Source of the DNA: Eucalyptus grandis
Taxonomy: Eukaryota; Streptophyta; Magnoliopsida; Myrtales; Myrtaceae
Reading direction: 5' to 3'
NCBI RefSeq assembly: GCF_016545825.1
Contig: NC_052622.1
Span: 13,273,001-13,337,000, forward strand
DNA length: 64,000 bases
In this document: piece by piece, positions 12,201 to 25,682 of the stretch
Layout of the letters: the number at the start of each line of letters is the position of its first letter
How positions within the stretch are numbered: the first letter of the stretch is position 1
The notes under the pieces: generated by a model
Seen by the model: only the letters and a program-made list of their open reading frames with translations
Databases searched by the model: none
Told to the model about the DNA's origin: nothing
Program-made: the position numbers and the translations under genes

Positions 12201-14219
12201 TCAAAAGATACTGATTTTTTTCTAGGACCAACTACCTAGGCATGGATGTGACCCGGGCTTTACATGGAATTATCTTACAAGGAGATGAGTCCAAGTCATG
12301 TGAAGTTGCACTGTTCCTTTTATTCCCTTTTGGAAGAGTTTATACTGGTAAGGAGATTTTAGGGTTTGTCTTGTAGCATGTGTTCTTCTGTGTGGAATTC
12401 CAAGAAAGTATAGCGCGAATTAGGGTTTTATCAGCAACCTATATAAATATTTTAATTCAAAGGAGATACGTAGCTGCGTTAAGCGTGATAGGACTTGGAC
12501 CATCTTGGAATTGTGGATCGACTGTATAATTAATTACATAAGGTTCTCTTAATTAAGATGTTAAATTGTGACTTTGTGAGAGTACACGCTCATATGTTAA
12601 ATATGAGATCTAGTTCTGACCAAGATATTCAGGAATCGTGAAAAGAAACTTTAGTAAAATCCCGTGTAAAATCTTCATAAAGTCTGCAAAAGCTATTTTG
12701 ATTTTTTCTTTCCACAAAAAAGGTAATCCCCTATTCTTCAAAAGTCTATCCCATTGTAAAATCCATTTGCACAGTAATATAGCAGTATTAGGATGCCGAA
12801 CATGATCCAATTATTCAAGTGTCCACTGGTAATTTATTATGTCATTTTGTAAATCAATTCTTATGTTACCCATTGTTATTTTGCTTTATAATAACTAGTC
12901 AATGCAAAAATCGGAGTTACGCAAATATCGGCAATTGAAGTATAATTGCTGGGAAAAGAATCTTTCTTTGCTTTTGAAAATTTACCCTGAAAGGAGAGCA
13001 GATTTAGGTCGAGGAATCCACGTCTGTAGAAGCCCACATACTTTAGCATATTAAAAAAAGTGGCAAGGAATATGTACCCTTTCCCAGACCAATTATCTAT
13101 TTCTGCTTTAGTTTTCCTTCCCTTTTGAGTTTTTTTATTTTCTCGTTTGCTTTATTACTTTTATACTCATTATCTTTGACTAACTTAACCAAGCAGTTCT
13201 TTGCTTGTTGAACTAAAGTAGGCCAAAACCTTTATTATAAGCACTATAAAATTCTGGATGTGAATATACTTGGGATGATCTTTTGCTTTATAGCTTTTGG
13301 GGTGTGTTAGGGTCGCTGTTGAAGATTGTGTTGATGCGAATTAATCGATTCTTTCTCAAAGTATATACCAAACCCAGGTTCAATGAAAGAGGGAGGGAAA
13401 CAGATAGAAAGAGGGGAGATAGGAGGGAGAAAGTATGCCGTTTGCGTATTGGATCAGCACAAGGAAAACTTTTGAGATTTCCACGACTCAAAATCTCAGA
13501 ATTTGGTTTTCCATCATACGTAGATGAATGGACTAAGGAAAGGGCCATTTTACCGCCGAGATTTAAATGTACACGGACTTTAAAAAAAACCATGAAAAAT
13601 TACAAAGAGTCAAAACGCACATCACAAGATGCCAAAATAGTGAAAAGTCAAAAGTAAAAGTTATTTGGGACGAACTCTTAGCATTTTGTGCATGTCTAAG
13701 AAAGAGAGAGAGACTTGGAGGGAAAGATAGAGGCGAGCATGGCGGCGGTCGCCATGCTTCATAGTTGCGATGGTGTTGCTGAAGATGGCGGTGGCCCTGT
13801 AGGCGAGCGGCAATTGTAGGTGACTCTTGTAGCAAAGGGAGGACTCCTGGAGGAAAGAGAGACAAGTAATGCTACATGTACTAAAAAGATTAGTAAGAAC
13901 CCTCATCAAGTGATGTGTCGACCTTCGTGGTGGTATATGCTATGTCATCGAACGTGTGTTTAGGGAGCAAGAACATTGCATAGAGAAAAGGTGAAGAAAC
14001 TAAAAAGTATGGCCATGAATAAGAAAAAGGACATCTCATTTTTCTATTTTCCGTTTGTGCCAAATATAAGGAAACTAAATTTTCTTTTTGTCCAAAGAAA
14101 AAAATGAACTAGTTGATTAGGAGTAAAAACGTAAGTGACAATATTTTGGTCAATTTCAAATGGATCGATCCTGTTTTTAATTTCTTCCAATCTCAAGCCA
14201 ATTTTTGTAAGTGGCGATA
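9260..14219. other. gene-poor intergenic region
   Basis: About 5 kb with no recognisable protein family on either strand. It contains CT-rich tracts near 11934-11965 and 12112-12137, an (ATTT)n run near 11334-11358, and scattered short open frames of biased composition. Nothing convincingly coding was found. Confidence 0.45.
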
Positions 14220-14760
14220 CTAATGGTTTGTTTGTTACACGAAAAAGGAACTTCTTCAAAAACCAGTTTCAAAGGAAGTTATTCTAAAGAAACTTGGTAT
14301 GATTTACTTGTATCCGGTTTCATTTGCAAAAAAGATGGAAGTCATTTTCTGATATTTATTGGCGAAATACACTTTTGAGAAAATAGTCTTGCGACCTGAT
14401 GTGAGTTCCCATCTCGGGGTCGATAGTTAGGACCTAGGTTTGGGCACTAGCTGGACTTGAGTTGTGGCGGTTGAGGTCTTGGAAGCATGTTCTATGTCCT
14501 AGGTTTGAGCAGCTGGGGATCCGGGTTAGGGTGCCTGCATCTTAGGGCCGACCATTGGTGTCCAAGGTTTGGGAGTCGAGAACTCGAGTTTGGGAGCCTG
14601 GGTCACGTACCAAGCCACTGGGGACTCTAGTCTAGCGCTAGGGCTTGGGTCCAGGCCGTCGACGCCTCAATTCCGGTCGGGGTGCCCGAATTGCAGGTTC
14701 AACCATTGGATTCGGGGTTTGGGTACCTTTTCATCTTTTCTAATCTTATGCTAAACACAT
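14220..14760. repeat. GC-rich degenerate repeat block, probable transposon relic
   Basis: From about 14400 to 14730 the sequence turns GC-rich and repeats words such as GGTTTGGG and GGGAGCC in irregular tandem fashion. The AT-rich left edge (AATGGTTTGTTTGTTACACG) resembles the end of the element at 963. No clear matching right end or target duplication was found, so the class is uncertain. Confidence 0.3.
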
Positions 14761-15111
14761 ATACTTTTGCATTCAGCCTTCTAACATCGCGGAAAGTTTC
14801 ATACTATGAATGATGAGACTAAAGTAATTGTGCGTCACTTAGTGAAAGAAGATTGAATTCCACTTAGATTTTTGTGCATTGACTAGAGCACTAGTCATCG
14901 CAAGATGGTTCTTTTTCCTCACACAGAAAAAGGCTCTGGTCAAATGGACAAGAACACCGATCATAAAGGAAGTAATAGTTTAAGCAGAGTCTATTTTCCT
15001 TTTGATGATCGAGATGGCAACACTAACATAAAAAAAAAAAAAAAACATAGATTTCCGAAATGCAAGTGAAAATTGTTAAGCCTGCAAATATATCCTATCA
15101 AAGAAAGGTGC

Positions 15112-15927
15112 CATTTCAAAAATCAACTTAAAAACCCTTAATACTCCGTTGGCAACCCTCCCACTCCCAAAAACACTCCCTCAAAACAACTTCATTTGCA
15201 GGCTCTCAGCTTTAGTTTCTGAAGCTAAGAGCCCGCTTTTCTTTTCTAGGTGTTGATTTTCTGTTCTTTTCTTTTCTTTTCTTTTCTGTTCTAATTTGGG
15301 AGTCTCTTTTTGCCTGGTTGGACATCTTCTTTCGCTCGTTGTCGTTGCTTTTCTTTGCTCGTCATGGTGAATAATTCTGCTTGGAGCAAAAATCTTTGTG
15401 AGAACTTCACATTAGTTCAACTAATAGGATGCCCAGACATGATTCTATGACTCTTTCGAGATTCGATAAAAACTCTTATTTCTCAATTTACATCTGGATT
15501 TAAGTCTAGAACTTTTCTCTCCGATCTAAATCTAGATCTAAAATTTCCTTAGAGGGATTAGATCTACAGTGATTAAATATATTGTTTTTGTTGTCTCCAT
15601 ATGACAATGATGTTGAGGACGCTGAAACTAAGCGCGCACTAGAAGATGTTGATCGTAAATGAGAAGATTGTTTAGGCATAACTTCTGAAGGGGAAGATCT
15701 CGACATATGCCCATCACAGACGGCTCTAGTAATTTATTGTTGTGACGGATTTAGTCTTTTGGAATGAGAGTATGCTTATAACATACTAGGCTATATTTTT
15801 TTGTTTTATGGGTTTTGTTTTGTTTTATAGCTCTTTGAGATTTGCTTTGCTTAGAAGTTATGTTACTCTCATATGTGATTTTGATAAACGAATGAAATTT
15901 TCTTTCAATAAAAAGAAAAAAAAAAGG
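15112..15927 (+). mobile_element. possible 5'-truncated LINE-like relic
   Basis: The block ends in an A-rich tail (AATAAAAAGAAAAAAAAAA). The 9-bp word AAAGGTGCC occurs both immediately before it (near 15103) and at the end of the tail (near 15923), which looks like a target-site duplication. No reverse-transcriptase frame is visible, so the call rests only on the tail and the flanking repeat. Confidence 0.3.
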
Positions 15928-15929
15928 TG

Positions 15930-17180
15930 CCCAAATTGCTTCTCTTTTGCATTAATTTCCTTTCTTTTCGATGAAAGTGTTTCTTATTAGTAATCAATAC
16001 GCAAATTATGAACATATGTCCAAATTTGGATTCGCGTCTTATTTATTGACCAATTATCAGTTGGATACTCTACGAATCTAGAATTATTAGCTTAAGGCGA
16101 ATTTTCTCGTCATAATGATTTGCTTTATGATGATTGGCTAAAATTATCTACTAAAAACTAATTCCCTTTTTGTTTTCTTGATTTTTATGGGACATTACTT
16201 TGTACTAAATTCGTAGCTAGGATGATGGGAGCACCTTCTCTTTAGAATATTGAATAGACCGCCACTACATGAAGATCAATCAACAATTCCATACATTTTC
16301 TTATAAAAAGATTAGAGATTATCTTTTAGGCTTGAAAGCAAAGTTAAAAGCACAAGACTCTCTCCTTTTCCTTCTACATGGAAAGGATGGTCCCTACCTC
16401 TTTCCATAAAAGTATGCAATTAACCATAGAGAAAAGCAAAGACACATAGCAAAAGCACAAAACAGGGCCTATCATATAAGCACTAAAGCTCCACTAGAGA
16501 AGATCAATAAAAGACCTAAGAAAACCTATTATACTATAAGATCGAGACATGCATGGTTGGTGATTGTCTATCCTCTCAGATGATTAATTTCTTGGCACAG
16601 CAAGAGACAAATTTGTGTTCAAAAATGGGGTTTTAAAACATTAAACATTTAAGGGCCATACATTCCCCACCATTGATGTAAAGGTTAAAAGGGCAATTTG
16701 TAGCTAGACCAAAATTGCACACACAAAAGATACCGTGATATAAATTAAAAAGTGACCTTTGTCTTCTTAGTGCCCAGTCAAGGTGGGTCTCAAAGAGGAC
16801 ATTGTTGCAAGGCAACTAGCTGGAGAAAGATATTTATGATCACTATGTACATGACTTGTGCACACTGACTAGAGAAAGTCTTTCTTAATTATGCGATGAT
16901 TGCTTCCTTTTCAGTTTTTATAAATCTATTTCTTCATTTTTTTATTTGGATGCGAGATTGAGCGGTAAACCCGAATGTTGATAAGAAATATATCTATTAA
17001 GAAAGATTGCATGATCTTCGAAAAAGCTTGTAAAAAGTTTCATCATTGAGGGTGTATCTAGCTAGGGCAACGGATGAAGTTCTTCGTGCGTCTATAGCCT
17101 TTCGCATGAATTGGATATAAGACAAATGCTTTATTGCCCTTTTAAACAAGCCAGTTGTAATGAGTAATTTATCTATGGCC
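15930..17180. other. intergenic, no gene seen
   Basis: AT-rich sequence with no conserved protein motif, no recognisable RNA gene and no long open frame on either strand. Confidence 0.5.
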
Positions 17181-17189
17181 AAATTGCAG

Positions 17190-17735
17190 GAGAATAGCCC
17201 AATCACGAATCCACTTTCAAATTTATCCCAACATTATCAAATTATCACAAAAGTGCCTGATCTTTATTTTCTTTTCAAATCTATCCCACCGTTAATCTTC
17301 CGTCCATGGTACTTTCGTGTAGCCAATATGGATATATTTCGATAACCAGCAAACCAAATATTTGAAAATGCTTTACAAAAAGGAAAAAGGAATACCAAAT
17401 ACTTGTGGAGCAAGAAGAGGAAAAGAAAATTACATTGATGGCAGGCACCTGGACATAGACCGACATATGGTTTTATTAAAAAATTGCTAACAGATAAGAA
17501 CCCAATAAAATTTTTATTAAAAAAAGATTCAAGAAAAAAACACAACTGAGGTAAGAGAAAATTGTCGGGAGCAATATCTAAATCATAGATATTAGTCACT
17601 ATATTTTAAGATTATGCAACATTGCCATAATGGCAGCATGTGGGCGCTACGTCACCAAGTTTTCGGCGGTTCTTTGGAAGGAAAATTATCTGCGGGATAA
17701 ATTTGAAACAAAATCAAAAGGCCGTGTTTTTCTTT
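17190..17735. mobile_element. possible inverted-repeat element
   Basis: The 15-bp word TTTCAAATTTATCCC (17215-17229) recurs exactly in inverted orientation at 17694-17708, about 465 bp away, with weaker similarity outside it. The outer ends and a target duplication could not be defined, so boundaries are approximate. Confidence 0.35.
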
Positions 17736-17966
17736 CTGATAACATGAAAAGCGGGCATAGGTGTAGAAATTGGCTTGTCGCTCTCCATTTGTGCATGATT
17801 AAGATTTGACAAAGCATATTGTTGTTGGCACAAATAAAGACCACAAGAGAATATTTTAACAATCACACCTCGAAATTGGTGTTAGGGCCCATATCCTTTA
17901 TCAAGAATTCACTAATCAATGTAGAGGTGAACTCACTGGTGAACAATCATATCATCCACATATATA

Positions 17967-18229
17967 GGAGTAAACACATTAAAAATGTCAAAAGTTGTAT
18001 ACGGCGCTTACTTTGTGCCAAAAGTTTATTTTGGATTACTTAAGTGCCAACAAATTTGAAAAATCATTATTTCAATGCCAACGTCGATCTAATTAGCAGG
18101 ATATCCAACGTGGCATTTTTTATATTAATTTTTAAAGCTGACGTGGCTCGTCGAAGAGTACAATCAACATCCAAATAACAAAATGATGCTAATTGACGTC
18201 TTTCCCCTGAGTAAGAATCCTAAATCCCC

Positions 18230-18283
<54 letters not shown>

Positions 18284-18878
18284 ATGGGATTCTCCTCATA
18301 AACAACACCTAGCAATGGCACCAGCAAGCGACACCCGCAGCAGCACCTTCGACCCCCATCTCCCTCCTCCTCCGCCACCCTCACCTCCTATTCTTTTCGC
18401 CACTTCTTGCTTGAGCAACAACCTCAGCCTCTTCTCGCTCACTTGGTCGAGCAACTATAATGGTGGCCGAGCGATGGCGGGCGAATGACGGTAGCTGAGC
18501 GACGGCAGGCGAACAACGGTGGCCAAGCGACGGCGGGCGAACGATGATGGCCGAGCGATGGCGGGCGAATGACAAAGAAACCCTAATTTTAGTCCCCATA
18601 TGATCTATACGGCGTCGTTTTTGTGAGGTTGTCCACATATGACGGCAAAACGACGTCATTTCTTAAGGAGGATGGAAAACGACGTCGTTTAAAAGTCACC
18701 GTAACTTCTCATTTTTTTAAGTATAAAAGTCATGTAATTAATTTGGCCAGAATATCTCGCTGGTGGCACCAAAGTGATCATTTTTCTCCGATTTAACATT
18801 TAAATGATTTGACGAAAACTTTTGGCACCAAAGTAAGTGACGTATACAACTTTTGGCACTTCTAATGTACTTTTCTCT
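17967..18878. mobile_element. MULE-like MITE, 9-bp target duplication ACATATATA
   Basis: A perfect 9-bp direct repeat, ACATATATA, flanks the element (17958-17966 and 18879-18887). Its ends form a long imperfect inverted repeat: both arms read roughly TGTCAAAAGTTGTATAC then CTTACTTTG-GCCAAAAGT. The 9-bp duplication points to the Mutator superfamily. The interior has a pure GA run (18236-18281) and a GC-rich tract with repeated GGCGGGCGAA words (about 18460-18580). There is no transposase, so it is non-autonomous. Confidence 0.8.
18236..18281. repeat. (GA)n microsatellite
   Basis: About 46 bp of uninterrupted GA dinucleotides inside the MULE-like element at 17967-18878. Confidence 0.9.
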
Positions 18879-18887
18879 ACATATATA

Positions 18888-19830
18888 AGTATAGTTAAAA
18901 TGTCATAATATGAATTTTAAATGAATAACTAAGGATCCGCAATGCTGCAAAAGAAGTCATGCTTTTGGTGCTTGCTTAAAGCCATTAAAAGCTCTCTCTA
19001 ATTTGCCAACATAAGACAAGTGGCTTATAGCTGACCACTTAAGCCTAGTGCATTGTGCAACTGTTGTTCATCTTATTATTGTTGCAAGATGCATTAGTGT
19101 ACACACCTGCCACCTGGTCATTTTTGTGATCTTAGTTATAGGAATTATATGAATTAATACTTTAGAAGTGCTCTTTTGGGGGAAAGAGGACTCCTACATA
19201 TAACCTATCTCTTCGGTGCCCCAGATGGATACGGCTTTACTTTGTGATCTTGCTTTGTTATTAGTTTATCGCACAAGTGTGAGTAATCTTGTGACTTATT
19301 TAATATTTATGATTTTGGAGGACAGCAATTCTAGACACATATAAATTTATATCAATATTTTAATCTCAAGGATACTGAGCAATGATATGTCTTTAACTCC
19401 TCTTTCTTCTATACAATTTGCGCATTATTCAAGAGATATTCACATTATTTTAATGTAGACCGGCCTTAAGCTCGAGCTCATGAACATTACTTAAAATAGA
19501 CTGGACTTTCTATATGGTATAGATAGATAGATAGATAGATGCAAATCGCCATATCCTCTAATAATTTGTCAAAAAAAAAATTGACTATTTACATGCTCCC
19601 ACATCCCTAATCGACCTTTGATCAAATGATTGTATTTGCTTCTCCCTTGTGTTAATTTTGAACTTGAGGTAGAGGTAACAAGTTCTAATCGGCAAGTGGA
19701 GCAATAAGGCCTCAATTTTATTTTATTTTTACCTAATTAAGGAAACTCTCTCAGGATTATTACCCTAAGTGGATGTGCATTTTAGATGGATTGTAGCCTC
19801 GAAGATAGCAGACTTTGATCATGGCCCGAG
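18888..19830. other. intergenic, no gene seen
   Basis: AT-rich sequence with a short GATA-type run (about 19517-19541). No gene is recognised. The right edge passes into the promoter of the gene at 20097. Confidence 0.5.
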
Positions 19831-19834
19831 TGCC

Positions 19835-19950
19835 ATGGGCTGGCCCAGGCCAACGAAGCCCAGAATCACTTTGGGCGGGTCCAGACAGATCGGATTGGGC
19901 CAGAGGCAAGCCCGCATTTCTGTTTTCTTGATGGGCGGCGGGCCTTGGCA
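19835..19950 (+). promoter_or_regulatory. site-II-rich promoter region of the 20.1-kb gene
   Basis: Several TGGGCY/RGCCCA words (site-II type, TCP-binding in known plant promoters) cluster 150-260 bp upstream of the start codon at 20097. Such clusters are typical of broadly expressed plant genes. The promoter role is inferred from position. Confidence 0.4.
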
Positions 19951-20096
19951 CTATCCGGTTCCAAGTCGGGTCAAAGTGAAATCGGCACTCGGGTCGGGTC
20001 TATTGTCGGTTTCTCTCACTTTTCTCTCACTTTCCGTCGCCTGCAAACTTTCTCGGGAAAATTCCGAGCGGTTGCGAAGCATCTTTCTCGCCGGAA

Positions 20097-23000
20097 ATGG
20101 ACACGAAGTCTCTGGCCAGATCGAAGAGAGCTCACTCCCTGCACCACAGCAAGAAGCACCATCCCAGCCCGAAGCCCAAGCCGCCGCCGGGGACTCCGAG
20201 CGGCGCGGCGGCGAGCGCGAGCGCGGCGCCGGGGAAGCATACTCCCGAGAAAACCCAGCCGCGGCCGAAGCCGAAGCCGAAGCTGCCCTCGAATTGGGAC
20301 CGCTACGAGGAGGAGGAAGAAGAGATCGGTTCGGGCGTCGCCGAGGGTGGCGGGGTTCAGGGCTCCGATGTGCCGGCGCCGAAGAGTAAAGGGGCGGATT
20401 ACGGGTACTTGATTGCCGAGGCTCAATCGCAATCTCAATCTCAGTCCGTTTCCGATGACCCTGTTCTGGATAGTTTCGTGTCCTTGGGTGATGTTCTTCC
20501 CGGTAAAGTTCCGTGCTTGATTTTCTGTTTCGTGCGCATTTGCTCGTTTCGGCATTTGATCTGGCTCCGTGTTGACTCGGAGTTGAAAAGTTAATTTGGG
20601 TAGTTATTTGTTACCTGCTGCATCAGGACCAACTACTGAATTTGATGTTTTCGGCGATTCTTGTTAGTCGTTGGAAGGAGTTGGTACTGTTTTGTAGACA
20701 GGAGGGGTGGTGTGAAGAAAGTGTAGTTATTTCATCGGTGGATGGATGTATCTATGAATGATTGTGGTATTTCATGGAAAGATTACTGATTTATACCATT
20801 TTGGGGAGGCTGGTTTTGTTGTGAATTGCATGGATACTTCTGCTGTGGCCCTCGTCGAAATCTTGGCTTATGTTTCGATGTGTAACTTTCTCTCGGGTTT
20901 TGGCAGAATTTTTTGGTGGAGGAGCAAGTACTTTGCTTTCAGTTAGGGGTGAGGCGGTCTTGTCGTGGGCCAATGAGGACACTTTCGTTGTGGATGATGA
21001 TAAGGCAACTTCAGGTCATGAGGTACATGACCTTATTTGCTTTCACCATTTGCTTAGTTTGACAAGTTCTTTCTTTTGAGGATTTTAGTTGCATTGCACG
21101 CGGCTCTTTGTTAAAGAATTTGTTAGTTCGGAATGAGTTGTATGGGGAAGGATGGCTCTGCTTATTACTTTGGTGGGATCATGTAGATTAAATTGTTTTC
21201 TATCTCAAGTTCTCAACCCCCTATGACTTCTGAGAAATGTGTGGTCATTGTGTGATTTGAGCAGCCTCGCTCTTCACAGTAAACATGTTCTTGATGTCGT
21301 GTGTTAGGATCATTGTGATTGCTTTTTCATAGCAGTGGACAAATTGGATCTCATCGTTGCCTAACTAATAGTCTCTATCAAAGTGCAAAGTAATTTTTTT
21401 AAAGATGTATGACTGTACATTTTAAGAGAAAGAGCAAGAGAGATGGAGGGAGGGAGGCAAGTGGAGCACAGGCAATAATTTTGTTTGATGCAAGCTGATG
21501 TGTCTGGAGCTAGAATACGTTTCTGCCTAAAGTTATCTTAGGCCGGATGTTGTTATAATCATGATATTCTGGGGAGGCATTTTTTAAGCTTTTAGCTTCT
21601 GTAAAATGAGATAATCTGATGTTTCGTCTTCTTTAATGTGCAAAACTTAACACTTTGTCTTTTAAAGTAAGCTGATTTGCTTGGAGCTAGAGTACATTTC
21701 TGCCTAAAGTTAGCTTAGGCTGGATTTTTTTATAATCGTGATATTTTGGGGAGGCATTGTTCAAGCTCTTAGCATCTGTAAAATGAGATAAACTAATGTT
21801 TCGTCTACTTTTCTGGTCCATAAGCTTAATGCTTTGTCTTTGATTCTAGTTTTTCAGTGTGATATGTCATCTACAAACTCCACTCCATTTCAATGAATTC
21901 TTATGGCTTCATGCCAGCTGCTTTCATTTTTGTTGTTGTTACATTTCAAATATGAGATCTGTCTCACTTCTATCAAATTGCCTCCACTTAGTCTGTTGCT
22001 TCCGCTATATGATGTTTTATTCAGGCGCCATTTCTTTCCCTGAACTTGAATGCACTTGCGGAACAACTAGCAAAGGTGGACTTAGCTAAACTGCTCTTCA
22101 TTGAGCCAGATCTGTTACCGCCTGAAATGGTACTTCTCCTTTCTCAACTCATCTATCTGCAGAAGTTATTTAAGAATTTATTTGAATTGAATGGTGAGTG
22201 TCATGTGGCAAAGTCTTTGGGTACTAATGGAATTTGTACTTTAGCCATTCCATATTTTTGTTTGGTAATCACTTGGCAAAGAAAAGATTCAGTTATCCTG
22301 TTTTATGGTTAGAAGTTCGAATTTCTTGGGAAAGAACTTAATGGATGATTTGAAGGTTATAGTAAGGCTTCTTTAGTTACAATGGTTTTGCTGAAGAGTG
22401 AGATTTTAATGATGACATGTTTTCTGGATAGTCACCACAAGTAACTACTTCTTGCAGAAGGAAGGTTTGTGGGAGAATTATTGAGATACTTGACACTGGG
22501 CTTCTAAATATTTTTAACATGAGATACCAATGACTTGTGCAAATTTAAGGCATGTCTCAGTATCCGATACATGTACCTCTGAGATTCTCTGCCCACATGT
22601 GCTTGGTGGCAAAAAGTACCGTCTCTGTGTGGATTTAAGAAAAATCTACCTGCTCTAGATATGGTGCCTTTGTATTGTGAATCTAAATTTATCAGGACAG
22701 GACAATTATCTTTCTGGTTCTTTGATCTTAACTTGCTTTCTGAAAGTTGATATGGGTTCATGTACTGCAGAAGTCACATGGTAGTCATAAAGGAATTTTT
22801 TGTCTGTCTAGGATCTGCTAAATGTTCGATTACTTTTTTCCTGAAGTGTATGGTGGCACCTCGAGCAACAAATATCAAATACTTGCTAATATCATCTCTT
22901 TCACTGGTTGCAAGTTTTGCTCCGCTATATCTCGAAGTAGAATCTCATTTCATGTGATTGATTTGACAGCATACAGGCCCATACATTGGGAGCAGTGAAA

Positions 23001-23629
23001 AGGCCTCTGACCAAATGCAGACACATAAAACTGAAGCAGCAGCTCAGAGTCAGTTAGATGGACCAGCTCTTGATGATTTTGATAGGGAAGAAAGAAAAGA
23101 AGAGGAACGTAAAGAGGCTGGAATGGGCAGAAGTAAATCAGATTCAGTATTAAACTTTCCGGATGATAATATTTCTGTGGATACTAGCGAAGTTTCTAGC
23201 TTAGGACAAACTATAGTGATAGAGTCCACAGATCAGTCAATCGAGAAATCTGATATAGACCCAGAGAAGAGAAACTCCACATTTGAGGCAGCAGCAGCAG
23301 AAGCTGAGCTCGATGCGCTTCTCAACTCTTTCGGTGAAACCAAGTCGACTGAACCATCTGGTTTTGGCTTCACTAAGTCCACCCCTGCTTTTCAAGATCA
23401 AACTCCGACATCTATGCCACAGGCCTCTGGGCGAGGCTTTATTTCCTCTGCGGCTGCACCTGCGCCTGATTCTGCTAAGATTGATGTTCTTCTCGATGAT
23501 TTACTCGAAGAAACCTCAAACTTTGCCCAACAAAACACTCATCAGAGTGTACTGCAAACCCAGCAGGTAAATTCTGTCACTAAATCAAAAGAATTGGACG
23601 ATTTTGACTCATGGTTAGACACCATTTAG
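20097..23629 (+). CDS. conserved plant protein of unknown function
   Basis: Four exons (20097-20502, 20907-21022, 22025-22129, 22970-23629) join without a stop to 428 residues with GT-AG introns. The N-terminus is basic and rich in Lys/Pro/His (about residues 1-75), then a Glu run (about 70-76) and a Gln-Ser repeat. The middle holds a short conserved-looking stretch, LSLNLNALAEQLAKVDLAKL, encoded by exon 3. The acidic C-terminal half has two similar short modules, AELDALLNSFGE and KIDVLLDDLLEE, and ends in DDFDSWLDTI, which I recall as the end of a plant-only family without assigned biochemistry. No signal peptide, membrane segment or catalytic motif is seen. The two LDxLL-type modules suggest short helical protein-binding motifs. 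Gene reality is well supported by frame and splice agreement; function is unknown. Confidence 0.8.
21492..21843. repeat. 177-bp tandem duplication in intron 2
   Basis: Two adjacent, diverged copies (starting at 21492 and 21669) share phrases such as AAGCTGAT, TTTCTGCCTAAAGTTA, TGGGGAGGCATT and TGTAAAATGAGATAA. They lie wholly in intron 2 of the gene at 20097 and do not affect coding. Confidence 0.85.
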
Positions 23630-23649
23630 CAGTTATTTAGCCTGAGGTC

Positions 23650-25300
23650 TTCAATGTATGTACTATAATCCCCCTCAATTGTTATACAAGGATGATCATC
23701 CTTCTCTTTTCAAGCAAATGCTTTGTAGTGCACAGTTGGGAGTCCTGAGTATTCACCTTCATTTCGGGGCAGCATCCTAGCCAAGTTCTAAGACTTAAAA
23801 GACTGACGAGATGATCGATCAGGGCGTCAGTTTCGTTTAGTCTGTTCGACAACTCAGATTTTTATTTGTCTATCGGCATAAGACTTTTTGGACAGGTCAT
23901 GTTTATGGTTTAAGCAAGTTGGTCTCATTCGCGGAGGGACGGATCCTGAACCGTGATAATTCTTCCAGTACTTCTTACCTTACAGACCCATCGCGCCATC
24001 CTGCTGATCACGAAAGTCCCATGCAAAGCAGAAATAACGTACCGCGTCATGAAACCCGCGCGTACAACTGTCGATTCTGATTTTTCTTGGTAGGCAATGT
24101 GGCCAAATTCAATGAACCGAGCTCATCTTAGACGCATTCGACCCGAGCTCAACAGCGTGCAAGAGGCCAGTAAAGCGTTGGCCGGATTCGACTTAGTACC
24201 AACCGTGTATCGTGATCTTTGCCCCACCTGTGAGAACATTTAAAACATTTTCGAATGGCCTGGTCGGCCTGCACGAGCAAACGCAGCGTGCCTATTTACA
24301 GCACGGATATCACATCACAGACAGACGCACATGAGGGACAGGACAGGCGGTTTCATCATCCACTGTACTGGCTGATAAGAACATCCATCATGGCAACTTC
24401 CGATAATGAATCATGGACATTGCGGACAGCATAGGCCTCGCTTCGCTTGATGTCGAGGTGATTTTTCTATTAACGCAATTGATTCTCTTTTTCGCCCGTC
24501 TATATGAATATATTATCAAATTGCTGGCACGACAAATTATTCATCGAAGGGTCGGTGCTACAATACATGTCATAACAAAATTTTAAAAAAAGAAGAAGAT
24601 AAAATTAGATGAAGTGATCGGATGAGCGGAAGCGGCGGGACGTTGCTGGCCCCGGCCACCACTGCGAGAGACAGTGGTGGGGGGCTCTCGATAACAGACC
24701 CTCGCTAGTGGCCGACGAGTGCCACGCGGCCCTCGTCGATAAGGGTGGAGAGGATTTTTACTAATCCTTTATTGCGGGGGCACGGCCGGCCAGCCGTGGT
24801 CGAGTGCTGTTTCATCATCATTGGCTAGTGGTAGGAGGGGGCCGCTTCCTCTCCCCCCTATCAATTTTCATTTTTTCTTTCGCTACTGTCGAAGATGGTG
24901 CGAGTCACGTCAACAATACCATCATCACCGTCCGTGACGGAAGAATTCGATTGCAGCGAATCAAAAATCGACAACACAAAGGACTTGATGGTAACGAAAG
25001 TGGCCCGAACATCGTACCGCGAGGAAAGAAGAAGAAGAAGAAGAAGAAGAAGATCGCCACCACCATGATGTCTGAAACTACCTTGTTCCTGACTGATTTG
25101 CTTTCCACAGTAATTCTAAATTCAAGAAGAGAAGGAGGAGGAGGAGAAGAAGAAGATGAAGATCCTGAATTGCCTTCCCTTCTATGCAACTGCTCCTGAA
25201 CCAGGAGGAACACAAATTTTTCCCTTCTATATAAGCAAAAAGAAGCAGAAAAAGAAATGGAAAAAATGAAGCAATTAAATTCTTTTCCGTCGGGCAGGGA
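23650..25300. other. 3' flank and repeat-like sequence, no gene
   Basis: It begins with the likely 3' UTR of the upstream gene. A GC-rich patch (about 24620-24830), an (AAG)n run (about 25026-25052) and GGA-rich runs follow. Open frames here are low-complexity, and no conserved protein was recognised. Confidence 0.45.
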
Positions 25301-25305
25301 CCCCA

Positions 25306-25651
25306 TCAGAGCCAAAGAGCTCCGGCATCCTTCAGGGCCGGCACCAGCTCCCCCGTGATGTGCGCCGTCATCACCCGGTCCAGCCCCCCGAACAGCTTCC
25401 CCCCGACGAACACCGCCGGGAACTGAACGACCCCTCTCCCGCCGCCGGAGATCGTCTCCAGCTCCCCCACGACCGCGGCCTCCTCCTCGTCGCCGAACTC
25501 CCGGACCGCCGGGTTCGCCCCGTGCCCCTGCAGCAGCCGGTTCACCACGTGGCTCATGCAGCAGCCCCGCTTCCCGAACACCACCACCGCGCTCTCCGCC
25601 ACCGCTCGGCGCGTACTCTCGCGGACGCCCGCCGCCAGCTCCTCCTGCTCC

Positions 25652-25682
<31 letters not shown>

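Noticed and set aside
19769..20412. Alternative plus-strand frames overlapping the start of the gene at 20097
   Set aside because: They are GC-driven shadows of exon 1. The frame starting at 20097 alone joins to the following exons.
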